Shown here: positions 10,036-20,000 of the stretch, piece by piece
How the letters are laid out: each line of letters starts with the position of its first letter
How positions within the stretch are numbered: the first letter of the stretch is position 1
Assembly (NCBI GenBank): GCA_020536535.1
Contig: JAHLWZ010000275.1
Location: 1-64,000, forward strand
Direction: 5' to 3'
Length of the DNA stretch: 64,000 nt
Source of the DNA: Pelomyxa schiedti
Taxonomy: Eukaryota > Evosea > Pelobiontida > Pelomyxidae
Position numbers and translations under genes: made by a program
Notes under the pieces: generated by a model
What the model saw: only the letters and a program-made list of their open reading frames with translations
What the model was told of the DNA's origin: nothing
The model's database searches: none

Positions 10036-13000
10036 TCACCAACCCTCAGCATCAGGGTCATAGTCATAAAAACCCACACCCCCCTCTTCACCTTCACCTT
10101 CACCCCCTTCTCCCTCATCAACAACATCAAAGGGGTCCTCTTCCTCCTCCTCCTCTTCTTCTTCTTCCTCTTCCTCCTCCTCCTCCTCTTCTTCTCCTTC
10201 TCCTTCTTCATCTTCATCGTTGTTGTTCCTTCTGTTCATAACAGGGCCACCTTCACCAGTTATATTCCCCAGCCTGGCTTGAGCTTTGCGCAGCTTTGTG
10301 ATGGCAGCTGGCAGCCCAGCCTTGGCAGCTTTTTCCAAATGCAGCTGGGATTGGACCTTGTCCTGCGGCAGCACTTTCCTGACACCCGTGGCATAGAACG
10401 TTGACAGCGTGAAGTCCGCTTCTGGCTCCCAAGAACGCGCAGTCTTTAGCAGGAGGTCCATGGATTCCCTCATGTTCATGTCCATGGTTTCTTCATCCCT
10501 CAGCCACAGTGAGAGTGTATCGGTGGCACACGGATATCCCGTGTGTGCAACGGCTCTGACACTGTGGATTGCTTCTTCCCAGTTTTCATCAACTCCTCTC
10601 CCTGACCGGTAGCTGAACCCCAGCTCAAACAAAGCTCCTTTGTGGCCGGTTTTGGCTCCAATCTTGAACAGGTTGGTCGCCTTGGTTTCATCATATTCAA
10701 CTGCTTGACCGTTGAGGTGCATGCACCCCAACGCATGTGCAGCCCCGCCGCACTTGCGTGCAATCGGCCGTAGCAATGTGGCTGCTGTACGGTAATCCTT
10801 GTGGACGTGTATCTTCCACAGCGCCGTGAAGAGGGTATAGCAAAAGTTGGCTTCATTTCCGGGTGGGAATCGCTGTTGTATCTCCAGTACGATTTCGGTG
10901 CCTTCGTGAACCCCATAGTCATCAGAGAAGGTTCCGGGAGGCGCCGCACTGAAGGACTTTGCGCCTTTTTTGTTGGACTGCACCACTCCATTGTTGAGGG
11001 CCAGTGAAACAAAGAGGTCAATGGACACTTTGGAGAACGGTGTCACAGCCAAGACTTCTGGTGGAACCACGGCCCCGGCGGTAGATATCCCCTTTTCAGT
11101 GAGAACTGCATGACTTACAAGCACAGCAGGTAAGTAGGGTGGCACAGGGCGGGACAGAACGACAGACAGGGCAGTCATGCAGTTACCTATCATGCCATTT
11201 TGCCATTCTGCTAAGGCTCGGAGTGTGAGTTCTTTTGGTGAGACTGTAGCACTTTTCTTGGCACTAACGGAAACAAGAACACCTAGAGACGAGTGAGGGA
11301 GAGATCTAAACAGGTGAATATTATTACTTACTTTTGGTAGCAGGTGCATCTAGGGGTGATGAAAAAAGCGCAAAGTTGTCTGCCACCATTGGCCCAGGTT
11401 CCTCCTTTTCTTTAAGCTTTATTGGGGGTGTTGCAGCTGATATAGCTTTAGGAGGCCGTGATTGTGGTTGCGATGGAGGTGGAGTTGTTGTAATAGGTGG
11501 GCTTACTACTGCAGGATAAGGTATAGATGTGTTTGCAGGTTGAGAAACAATGGGAGGTGTCCGCGTTTGAGGCACTTCTACTGCAGAAAGAATAGGAGGT
11601 GTGCGCGTTTGTGGGGCTTCAATAGTCAAGGGGGGTGTTGCATCGGTAGGTTTCTTATGATGGTGGTGTTTGTGCTTCTTTTCAACTAGGGGTGCATTCT
11701 CTGGAGGTAGTGTAGAAGGTTGTGTTGTTTGCGATAAGGTTGTTGCAGGCGTAGCCATTTGTAGTGGAGTTGATGGAGTGGGAGTGGGTGATGGAGAGGG
11801 GGTAGAAGCAGGGGGAGATTGAGAAGGTTGTGGATTTACCGTGGGAGGCCGAATTGGAGTTGCTGCTTGAGGGGGAGTGACAGGAGTAGCAACGGGGGGA
11901 GAGGATACTGTTACGGCCGACTTTATTATATCTCCGAGTAGAGCCTTGGATTCGACCATTTCCAGGTTGACAACAATAAGAGATGTAGAGTCAACAATCC
12001 CAGTTATCATAAAATCAGTCTCAGGCTCCAAAAGAATTTCTGGGAGAGTATGGGTGTTTTGTTACAGGAAAAATGTAAGTCACCTCTTTCAGAGGGAATA
12101 CAAGAAAATGGCGCAATATCATAGCCCCAACAGTCGCCAGTAATCACAAACAAAGTCCCTGAGCACACGCCAGTAGTGCGGTCAGTTATGAAATTCTTTG
12201 TCACTTGCATATCTAGAGATGTGGAGCACGCTGTATGCCAAGTTACTTTATTTCCTACTCGTGTTTTAGCCTTTCAACCCAAAAAAAAAGAGAGAGAGAG
12301 AAGTTCACCTGCTTTATAGTGTGCATCATCTAGGGGGACTTTCTTTGTTATTCCACGGAATAGAGTCTTCTTTGGTGGATAAAACCTTGGCAACTGCCTC
12401 AAAGCCCAGAGTAGTAAATAAATAAAACCTCTGAACCTTCGCAACTGCAAAAGATTTCTTTGGTAAAGTGCCCTGTTCAACCTAAAGTATGGGTTGTCCT
12501 CCGGGTTTCCCCCACCCCCAAAGTCGAATGTGTAGGCTGCAATTGCACCAGCCCCTACAACCATAATTACAAAGGACGAAATAACTAAAGTACTACCTAC
12601 CTTCAAGTGATAAAGAAGGTGGCCTTGGAACATTCCGTATGATTTCAATACAAACTTCAGCAACATTTGCTGCATTTATAATCTGTGCGTCCTCCAATGT
12701 TAATTTCAGAGTAGCCGGTACTTCAAAATCTTGCCTGGTAAACCCCGTGCATTTTTTTTGTTAGCTTCCACCACAAACGCAAATCAACAGCATCAATTTA
12801 ATTTATGTGAATAAGTCAACGCATACGGGTAGATCCTGCCAATGTCGCCCAACCTCTGCAGTTGCTGTTGGTCACCGTCAAAGGTGCTCCTGGCAACCAA
12901 CGGCGCGTTGTCCTTCTTCTCCGCCGTGGCCGTGGCCGTGGCAGCGCTCGTCGTACTCGTGGACGACGAAACTGCGCCAGACGCAGACACTGCGGCAGCG

Positions 13001-13104
13001 CTCTGTACGACAGCGGCTGCTTCCGACGTCACCGCCGCAGCCTCGCCGTGGTGTTTGTGCTTGTGTTTGTGCTTGTGCTCTGGTGGCGCCTCGGTTGTGC
13101 TCAT
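10036..13104 (-). CDS. Mono-ADP-ribosyltransferase (R-S-E type) fused to Sel1 repeats
   Basis: Predicted enzyme that transfers ADP-ribose from NAD to a protein, joined to a Sel1/TPR-like scaffold. It starts at the ATG at 13104 (MSTTEAPPEHKHKHKHKHH) in a GC-rich, His/Lys- and Ala/Ser-rich first exon. The ART fold follows: LTLEDAQIINAANVAEVCIE (~12700-12640), AIAAYTFDF and FRLNRALY, the catalytic Arg in KKTLFRGITKKV (~12360), the Ser block TACSTSLD (~12220), and the ExE glutamates in CIPSEREILLEPETDF, read across an intron (~12100 to 12010). Next come a Pro/Thr-rich linker (~11950-11400) and an exon (~11300-10036) with several Sel1 repeats, such as AAHALGCMHLNGQAVEYDET and GALFELGFSYRSGRGVDEN. 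A poly-Glu run (~10208-10140) precedes the end ...DYDPDAEGW. All R-S-E residues are visible. I see no signal peptide, so a cytosolic or nuclear enzyme is likely. Confidence 0.82.
10140..10208. repeat. Imperfect TTC/TCC triplet run coding for poly-Glu
   Basis: A purine/pyrimidine-skewed triplet run inside the last exon of the ART-Sel1 gene. On the minus strand it codes for about 19 consecutive Glu residues, preceded by a mixed Glu/Asp/Gly stretch. Confidence 0.9.
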
Positions 13105-13288
13105 CGATCACGTCTTCTGGTTGGTTTTGGTGTCGATTTCGTTTTTTTTTTTTTTTTGTTTTTTCGGTTTGGGCTCTCCGCAAACGGAAGTGGGAAAAAA
13201 CCCGAAAACCCAAAGTGTACGGCAACGGAATACAGTGATGTTCCTTTAAATTGATAAATAGAGTAAGGGGAAGGCAGATAGTAGAGTA

Positions 13289-14744
13289 TCAATGATTCTG
13301 GGGAGTGGTAACTGCGTGTATTGCGGTATTTAAAAGGTGTGTGATTCCCTCTCCGGTCTTGGCACTGCATTCTGTTTTTGTTTGGGTATGTTAGGTGTTA
13401 GGTTGTGTATCAATACCTTCAAGTCCCACCACCACATTGCGTTCTGTATGAAGAGAAAAGGTGGATGGGTTGTAGGCTGTTTTAGACAAGTGTACTGCAA
13501 TTGGGTCTCGTTCTGCGTCCTAGGTCCAAAGGAAGAGTCACTGACTATGAGTTTTCGGGGAGAAAAAAAAACCTTTTTCATTGCAACTAGGACTATGGGA
13601 ACCCCTTTTGGTAATGTAGGGTCAGAATTGCCAAGGATGACATGGCATACCAGGGAGGTGGTGTCCAATCTCCGGGATCCACTTCATATAGACATTTTCC
13701 AAAGTTTGAGGGGCCAGAGAAAAATAACACACAAAGACAACATCAGTGCAGTAATAACCTATGCGTGTTAGAAAACGGTTTATGAACATTAAATGAAAAG
13801 CACAAATTGGGCGAAGGCGGTCATAATCCTCCAGTCCTGCTGTGTCCCAAAACTATTTCCAATTAATAGTAACAGCGCAAGAGTGTGAGAGCAACTGAAA
13901 TATTGTAAAATTCATTGTCACATGTTACAGTGGCCGCTAGAGTATCAAACACAGTTGGAGAGTATTCATCTGTGAATTGTAAGTGACCTAGCCAACAAGA
14001 CGGGATATTGCACGGTACCAATTAATGTATTGAAAGCAATGCGGTAGAGCAATGCTGTCTTAGAATAGTGGAATTTTAATAATAGGTCAACACTTGTGAT
14101 TGTATTGTACCTTCCCCACCCCAAAGTCTCCAACCACCACAATTTTAAGTGGTCTGCCACGACATGGTTCTTTACAGAGTGGAATAGCCGGAATGTCTTG
14201 TGGAGAAATAATTGTCTCCAGAGGAAAGCTTGCATTTGGTACTGTATCAGGTACCAACAGAATGGAATTAAATGACAGATCAGAAAGCGGTACTGTTACC
14301 AGCAGGTCTTACTGGAGAAGTTTTATAAGTTACAAGGTTGAGAAAGCGTGCCTGTAGTGAGAATTAGAGGATGTTTTCCCTCTGAAAAGAAATACATCCG
14401 GCCCTGGATAGAAATGTGGACTAGCTTCTACCCAGTAAGGCGGCACTGCACGCTTTGATTGAGACAAAAGAATGTTGACATCACAACACACATGGCTCAT
14501 AACAAGGGTATGGCGGCTTCAAATAATCAACAATAGCTCTTACAACATGTGCAGGTAGCACTGTAACAGGACTTGGTGGATAAGATTATCTTAAACAATT
14601 TACAGAGGCAAAGCCGAAAAAAAAAAAAAAATACCAGCGATGCATCCCGCCACAGCGTGTGTGCCACGCCATCATAAATGAGCATGCTGCGGACAGTCTC
14701 GACTGGTACTCTTTTTTGGTCTCAACCCGTTCGTTACCCGACAT
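13289..14744 (-). CDS. Atypical Rho-family GTPase with N-terminal extension
   Basis: Small GTPase of the Rho type in which several key residues are changed. It starts at the ATG at 14744 (MSGNERVETKKEYQSR) with about 150 residues before the G domain, containing no motif I recognise. Then come G1 VVVGDFGVGKT (~14140), split by an intron after the Lys; switch I DEYSPTVFDT (~13965); and switch II FWDTAGLEDYDRLRP (~13852-13808). The last follows the Rho pattern but has Leu in place of the catalytic Gln. CTDVVFVCYFSL and KWIPEIGHH are typical of Rho. The G4 position reads VLVAMKKSV, with no TKxD Asp. G5 is ECSAKTGEG. The traced frame ends TTPQNH with TGA at 13289-13291 and no CAAX box. All introns traced are phase-consistent and 30-60 nt long. 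An undetected last exon could still add a prenylation motif. Confidence 0.85.
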
Positions 14745-14987
14745 TGGCCTTTCGCCAATAAAATAAACCGACGATAACGAATTCCCATGAAAGAGAAAAT
14801 GGCTGAATAAAATAATCAACAGACCGGAACGCTGTCCTTTTCGTTATCGTCGCTCAGGATCGGCGGTCTGGTGTTTTTTTTATTCAGCAAATGCCAAATA
14901 GAAATTACTTGGAAACAATTTTCAAAATTGTCTTGCTCTTTTCCCAAATAGAGAATAGAGACATAGGCTTCACAAATAACTTTTGGG
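14745..14987. other. Intergenic region with inverted repeat
   Basis: The region between the thiolase stop and the Rho start, both genes on the minus strand. It holds the imperfect inverted repeat 14802-14888 and copy B of the dispersed repeat, and must also contain the Rho gene promoter. Confidence 0.5.
14802..14888. repeat. Imperfect inverted repeat (MITE-like or foldback remnant)
   Basis: The left arm at 14802-14827 begins GCTGAATAAAATAATC and ends CAGACCGG. The right arm at 14862-14888 is its near-perfect reverse complement, with extra T residues. The spacer plus right arm (14831-14885) matches 9877-9932. A further fragment at 14768-14781 (CCGACGATAACGAA) is the reverse complement of the TTCGTTATCGTCG part of copy B. 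No coding capacity is seen. Confidence 0.7.
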
Positions 14988-16617
14988 TTAAGGTCTGGTG
15001 AATACGGCGGCAATTCCTTGTCCTCCACCAACACAGAGGGAAACCAGCCCAACCTTGACATCCTTCTTGGTCATTTGGTGAAGCAGTGTGACTGCGCACC
15101 GGGCTCCACTGCATCCAATCGGGTGTCCCAATGACACACCAGAACCGTGCACGTTGGTGATGTCAGGGGACAGTCCTAGCTCGCGTCGGCATGCAAGTGC
15201 TTGCACAGCAAATGCCTCATTAAGCTCGGCGAGTTGAACATCGGCTACTTTCAGTCCTCCCTTGTCGAGAGCCCTGTGTGGTAGGCGGGGTTATTAAGAT
15301 GGTTACAAAATAAAACTGGCTGTACTTTCTGGTGGCAGAAATAACTCCCAGACCCATGTAAGCTGGGTCAACGCCAGCTGTGGCATATGAATGCAAGCAG
15401 GCCATTGGAGTGAGGCCCAGAGCTGCAGCCTTGGCCCTTGTCATTAGAAGGACTACGGCAGCAGCATCATTGATTCCTGAAGCATTTCCTGCTGTAACGG
15501 TACCAGTGCCATCAGTCTTGAAAGCTGGTCTGAGGGCACCCAGTTTTGCCAAGGTTGTGTCAATCTGTATGATGTTAGAGACACTGGTAACCAAAGGAAA
15601 TAACATACTGGCTTCTCATCAACATCAAAGACAATAGGGGCTCCACCGCGCTGAGGAATGACTACTGGAACAATCTCATCCCTGAAAGCGCCACTGGCGA
15701 TGGCTGCTCTGGCGCGAGTATTGCTCTCAAGTGCGATTTGATCCTGCTCAGCACGGGTGATTTCGTACTTAGCGGCAATGTTCTCTGCGGTCATGCCCAT
15801 GTGAACATTGTGGAACGACTCCCAAAGTCCGTCATGCACCATGGAATCCTGAAGCTCCCCAAGTCCGGTCAAATCCATGCGGTAACCCCACCTTGCCTTG
15901 GGTAGGAGGTACCTAAAAACTAAGTGTTGGAAAGCCTAAAAAGTACAACGGGGGAGTGCATACGGAGCATTGCTCATGCTCTCGACACCGCCGGCAATTA
16001 CGACTTCAGCAGTCCCGCTCCTAATGGAATCGGCTCCAAGAAGAATAGCCTTGAGACCAGAGGCGCAGAGTTGATTGACGAGGTAAGCGGTTGTCTCCTT
16101 GGGGAGACCAGAATTGATGGATGCCTGGCGAGCGGGATTCTGGCCCAAGCCACCCTGGAGAACCTGCCCAAGGATAACCTCATCAACCTGAATAGGCTGG
16201 AATGTCTCGTCCCACTTCATGGCGTCGGTCTCCAACTTAATCGGAGACTTGTCCAACCTGGCCGGGGTGTATGACATACTAACATCCGAAGTCTACACAA
16301 AAACATATCAATTAGCAAGAATAAAACCAAATAAGAAGAGATGGGTAATTCCCATCAATCAATTACAAGTACATTAGTCGTAAATCGTAAAGATCAAAGC
16401 GAAACGGAAAACTTGTGGAGAAACAACACACCTTGGGACGAAGATGCACTTTTTCGAGGACACCCTTTAGAACAACGGTGGCGAGTTGAATGGCGTTCAC
16501 GTCCTTTATTTTTCCTCCGAAGTTTCCAATCGCAGTCCTTACGGCACTGACCACAACGATGTCGTCCGGATTGGCTGTGATCGTTGCTGATGCTGAACTT
16601 GTGGTTGTTGACGCCAT
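14988..16617 (-). CDS. Acetyl-CoA C-acetyltransferase (thiolase II)
   Basis: Condenses two acetyl-CoA to acetoacetyl-CoA, the first step of the mevalonate/sterol pathway. The start is the ATG at 16617 ([20 protein letters not shown]). Exon 1 has [18 protein letters not shown]. Exon 2 (~16277-15936) has [19 protein letters not shown] and the acylated Cys in [14 protein letters not shown]. Exon 3 has [17 protein letters not shown]. Exon 4 has [20 protein letters not shown]. Exon 5 has [10 protein letters not shown] (catalytic His/Asn region), [12 protein letters not shown] and [10 protein letters not shown] (second Cys). The stop is TAA at 14988-14990, and the length of about 410 residues is typical. 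There is no SKL-type peroxisomal signal and no evident mitochondrial presequence, so a cytosolic location is likely. Four short introns. GSGVSLGHP replaces the usual GGAIALGHP; it is probably tolerated. Confidence 0.95.
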
Positions 16618-17047
16618 TGAGAGATGTAGAGGGTAAAAAGATCTTCCGGTTTACTGTACTCTAAAGGGTTGTTTGTATTTTGTTTTTATTTTAATGTTTT
16701 CCTTTCGAATATTAAGTTGCCTCTTTAGTTTTCTTTTGTGCATTCCGCCCTTCTGTGTTTGTTGTTAGGTGCACTTTCTTCAGCTAAGGCTCTATTTTTG
16801 GCATAGAACTGAGCGATCTGTGCTCAGGTCCGACCCTTTTCCGTTCAAATTGGCGTACGTGCGTTATCTCTTACAAAATTTTTCGTGTTTTCCGAGGCGA
16901 AATCTTCTGGAAAGTTTCGCCCCAAAGTCTGTGAGTTTGTGTGTTGTGCTATTGACAGTCGTTTGTGTGCAGCTGATGTGATGTAACATCATTGTTTCCT
17001 GTGTGATGCGTGATTGAAGAGGCGTGATATGATGTCACTATGTGTTT
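16618..17047. promoter_or_regulatory. Intergenic: thiolase promoter and EP400-like 3' region
   Basis: A 430-bp T/G-rich stretch upstream of the thiolase start. It has one open frame on the plus strand (16769-16981) with no family resemblance, which I regard as chance. Confidence 0.4.
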
Positions 17048-20000
17048 TCATTCTCTCACCGTCTCCGGCACAAGAAATGCACTCGGGACTGGAGGGATGA
17101 TGCTTGATGGTGCTGCTGGGGTGGAAATTACTGATGAGGGTGAGGAAGTAACTGGGAGAGTGATTGTGTTTACGCTGGTACTCGGGATTGAAGAAGATAT
17201 TGGTGGCGGTGTTACTGTGGATATGTTTATGGCTGATGTGGCTGCCACTGTATTTGAGGTGGCAGTTGTTCCTATGAGTACAACATCTGGGCCTTGGTGT
17301 TCAAGGGTTGGTGGTGTGTGTGGTGGTTGTGGCTGCGGTTGTGGTTGCGGTGGTTGTGGTTGTGTTGCGGTATTTTGGGGGAGTGACTGCGGGGGGTTGG
17401 TGGGTGTGGTCTGTTGTTGGATAAGTTGTGGGGGTTTGGCTGGAGTGCCTGGCTGCAGTGTGAGAGGTGCGCGCAGCTGAATTTGCTGAGTGTGCATCTG
17501 CTGCAAGATTTGCATTTGTTGGGCGGAAAGTTGTTGATGTTGCTGCGGAGAAAGGTGTGCGAGGTTAGGCTGTAGTGCCGCGTAGTGTTGCACTTTTTGT
17601 GTAAGTTGTGGTAGCATAAGGTGTTGCCCTCTTTGCAGCGTTTGTGGCATGGCTTTTGGTGCGGTTGAAGACACTACTGTGGATGGAAGTGGTTGCGTCA
17701 GTGATGCCCCCGAGAGAGGTGCCTGTGTTTGGTTGGGGTTCGTTGTTGTTTGTGCTGGCTGCACCCCTGGTGAGGGTGCCAATGCAGGATTTTGCATTGG
17801 GGTTCCACCCTCAAACGCATTACCTTGCATAGATCCAGAGACATCTTGGGATGTTAGAGGGGAGGGGACAGTTGTAGAGGGCAATGACATTGTCTGGTGT
17901 GGTGGTGGGGCAACTGTAAATGTAGCCAAAGCATCGTTGGGTTTAGATATGGAATTCTGCTGGTACTGAGGATGTGGTTGTACATGGCGTGCCATGGAAA
18001 TATGTTGTGAGGGAGCAATATTGAGGGTATACATCCCAGGAAGCATAGAAAATGATCCTGTAGATGGTGGAAGTAGGTTACTCTGTGGGAGGAGAGTGGA
18101 GGGAGTAGCCGGGCTTGTCATGGAAGGTGCCATTTGTGTAGTGAATGATGGATCATGCTGAGAGTAATGAAGAGTGGGTAACAGTTGTACAGGGGAGCTT
18201 GTCATTAGCATAGATGATGCTGAAGACGGTGTGTGAGGTGTTGGTAACTGCACTGTAGAAGGGTTATGAGGTTGTAAATGTATAGATTGTGCTGTTGGTT
18301 GTGTCAAGGCAGATGGGGGCAGGTAAAAACGTGAGGTGGTCCCTACTGGATTTTAAAACACACAAAAGGGAAGATTAAGGTACCAGCAGAATAAGAAAGT
18401 GTCCGTTGCAAAGGTATGGGAACGGAGTTGATATACTTTCCTCCTATAGTTGTTAAGAATCATTGTACTTGTACTTCATACTTACGTTGTACTGCTTGAT
18501 TGACGGAGGAAGCAGTTCCACTGTACATCTGCGGTATATTGAGGTGTGAGGCACCGGACAGGGGCGCAGACACTGGTGGGGGTGATGTTGTTGTGGGACC
18601 CATTCCTGCTACGAGGGATGGTGTTGTGGAAGTTACAGGTGTATTTGCAGAGGAACTACCGTTTGGTAGCCCTGCTCCCTGAATTGATGTTGGTGTCTGA
18701 CCGCAGGTGGTATTTTGTGGGGCAATGGCTGTCATAACAGGTGGAGTTGTGAGAGAATATCCAGATGAAGGCAGCATGACTAATGGAGAAAGGACTTGGG
18801 GGGGTTGATTTACTTGTGCCTGAGTTAAAGCAATCTATGGTAGGTGTCTAAAACAATAAAGGGTCTCATCTTTTACCATATCAGACAGTTTTCTATGGGG
18901 AGCTTTCCCTCTACCAGAAGGCGCCAGTTTCGCGTGCTGTGCTGCCTAGAATATGATTAAGAAAGAACGTGATTCCGTTTTCGTGTAGCGCGTGAATGCC
19001 TCTTGTTTACCAAAAAACATACATGGTGATCTGATGGGGATCCCTGCGATGTTACTGGTGTCTAACAGAAAAAAAAATTAGAGATGAAAATAGGTAGACA
19101 GCATACTTGAGGGTAGGTAACTGGTGTAGAAACTAATCTGGACCTATCGGCAATAACTCTGGAGCTGCATTGACCTGATGAAAGCCTCTCAATATTAAGA
19201 ATCCAAAAAAATAGATGTACTTGACCGAAATGGCTGGTTGGCAGCATCAAAGACACCGGTGTGAGTAAGCAAACGATTTGGATCGCCAAATGGAATCGGT
19301 GTCGAGGCAGCTGAGGAAATAGGCGTCATAGGAAGAGCTGGTGCTGCAGGTGAGGCAGCTGTGACTACTTAAGGAACGAGAAGTTACATGTATACACTTA
19401 CCCTGAAGTACTTGGTGTTGATGTGGGGAGAACAAAGTTGGGTTGTGCATTAATGGGGGGTTTTTTTGCTTGAGTTCTTCCAGTATCTGTAATGGTGTCC
19501 TGGCGACAGCCATATTGACAGTACCTACAACTATTTGAGAAAGTATGACAAACAGAAAAACGGTTACTTGATGTGGCATTGTGCGAGGTGTTCAATGTTT
19601 CAAGAGAGTCAACCAATTCAGGGGGCCTTTTTACTTTGATGAACTCTATCATTGCTTGGAGGGTATTGTATATAGAGCCACCATTATATGTGACTGATCC
19701 AGAAGGGCAACTGTCACTGACACCACCTACTACCGAAGATGTAGAGGGTGAAGTCAATATGGAATTCCATCGTTGTATGCATTCTGCCGCTGAACGACGT
19801 CTCCAAGAGGGAATGAAATGTGGCGAATTTGTATCCGAGAGAAGATCCCAGTTCAGCGAATTTTGTTGCTCTATCCAGTTGGGTAGCGGTGTATCAACTT
19901 GGTTTTGCGCACTAGATTGAGGGTGTTGCTGTGGGTGCAGCTGGGTCATTGCAGTGTGGAGAGCAAGGTCTTCACTAGGAAGCCATGGGGTTATCAAACA

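Noticed and set aside
14981-15061. Tc1/mariner transposase-like motif [10 protein letters not shown] on the minus strand
   Set aside because: It is the shifted-frame shadow of the genuine thiolase C-terminus ([13 protein letters not shown], stop at 14988). The downstream residues do not continue like a transposase.
16769-16981. 70-residue plus-strand open frame upstream of thiolase
   Set aside because: No start context, no homologous features and no partner exon.
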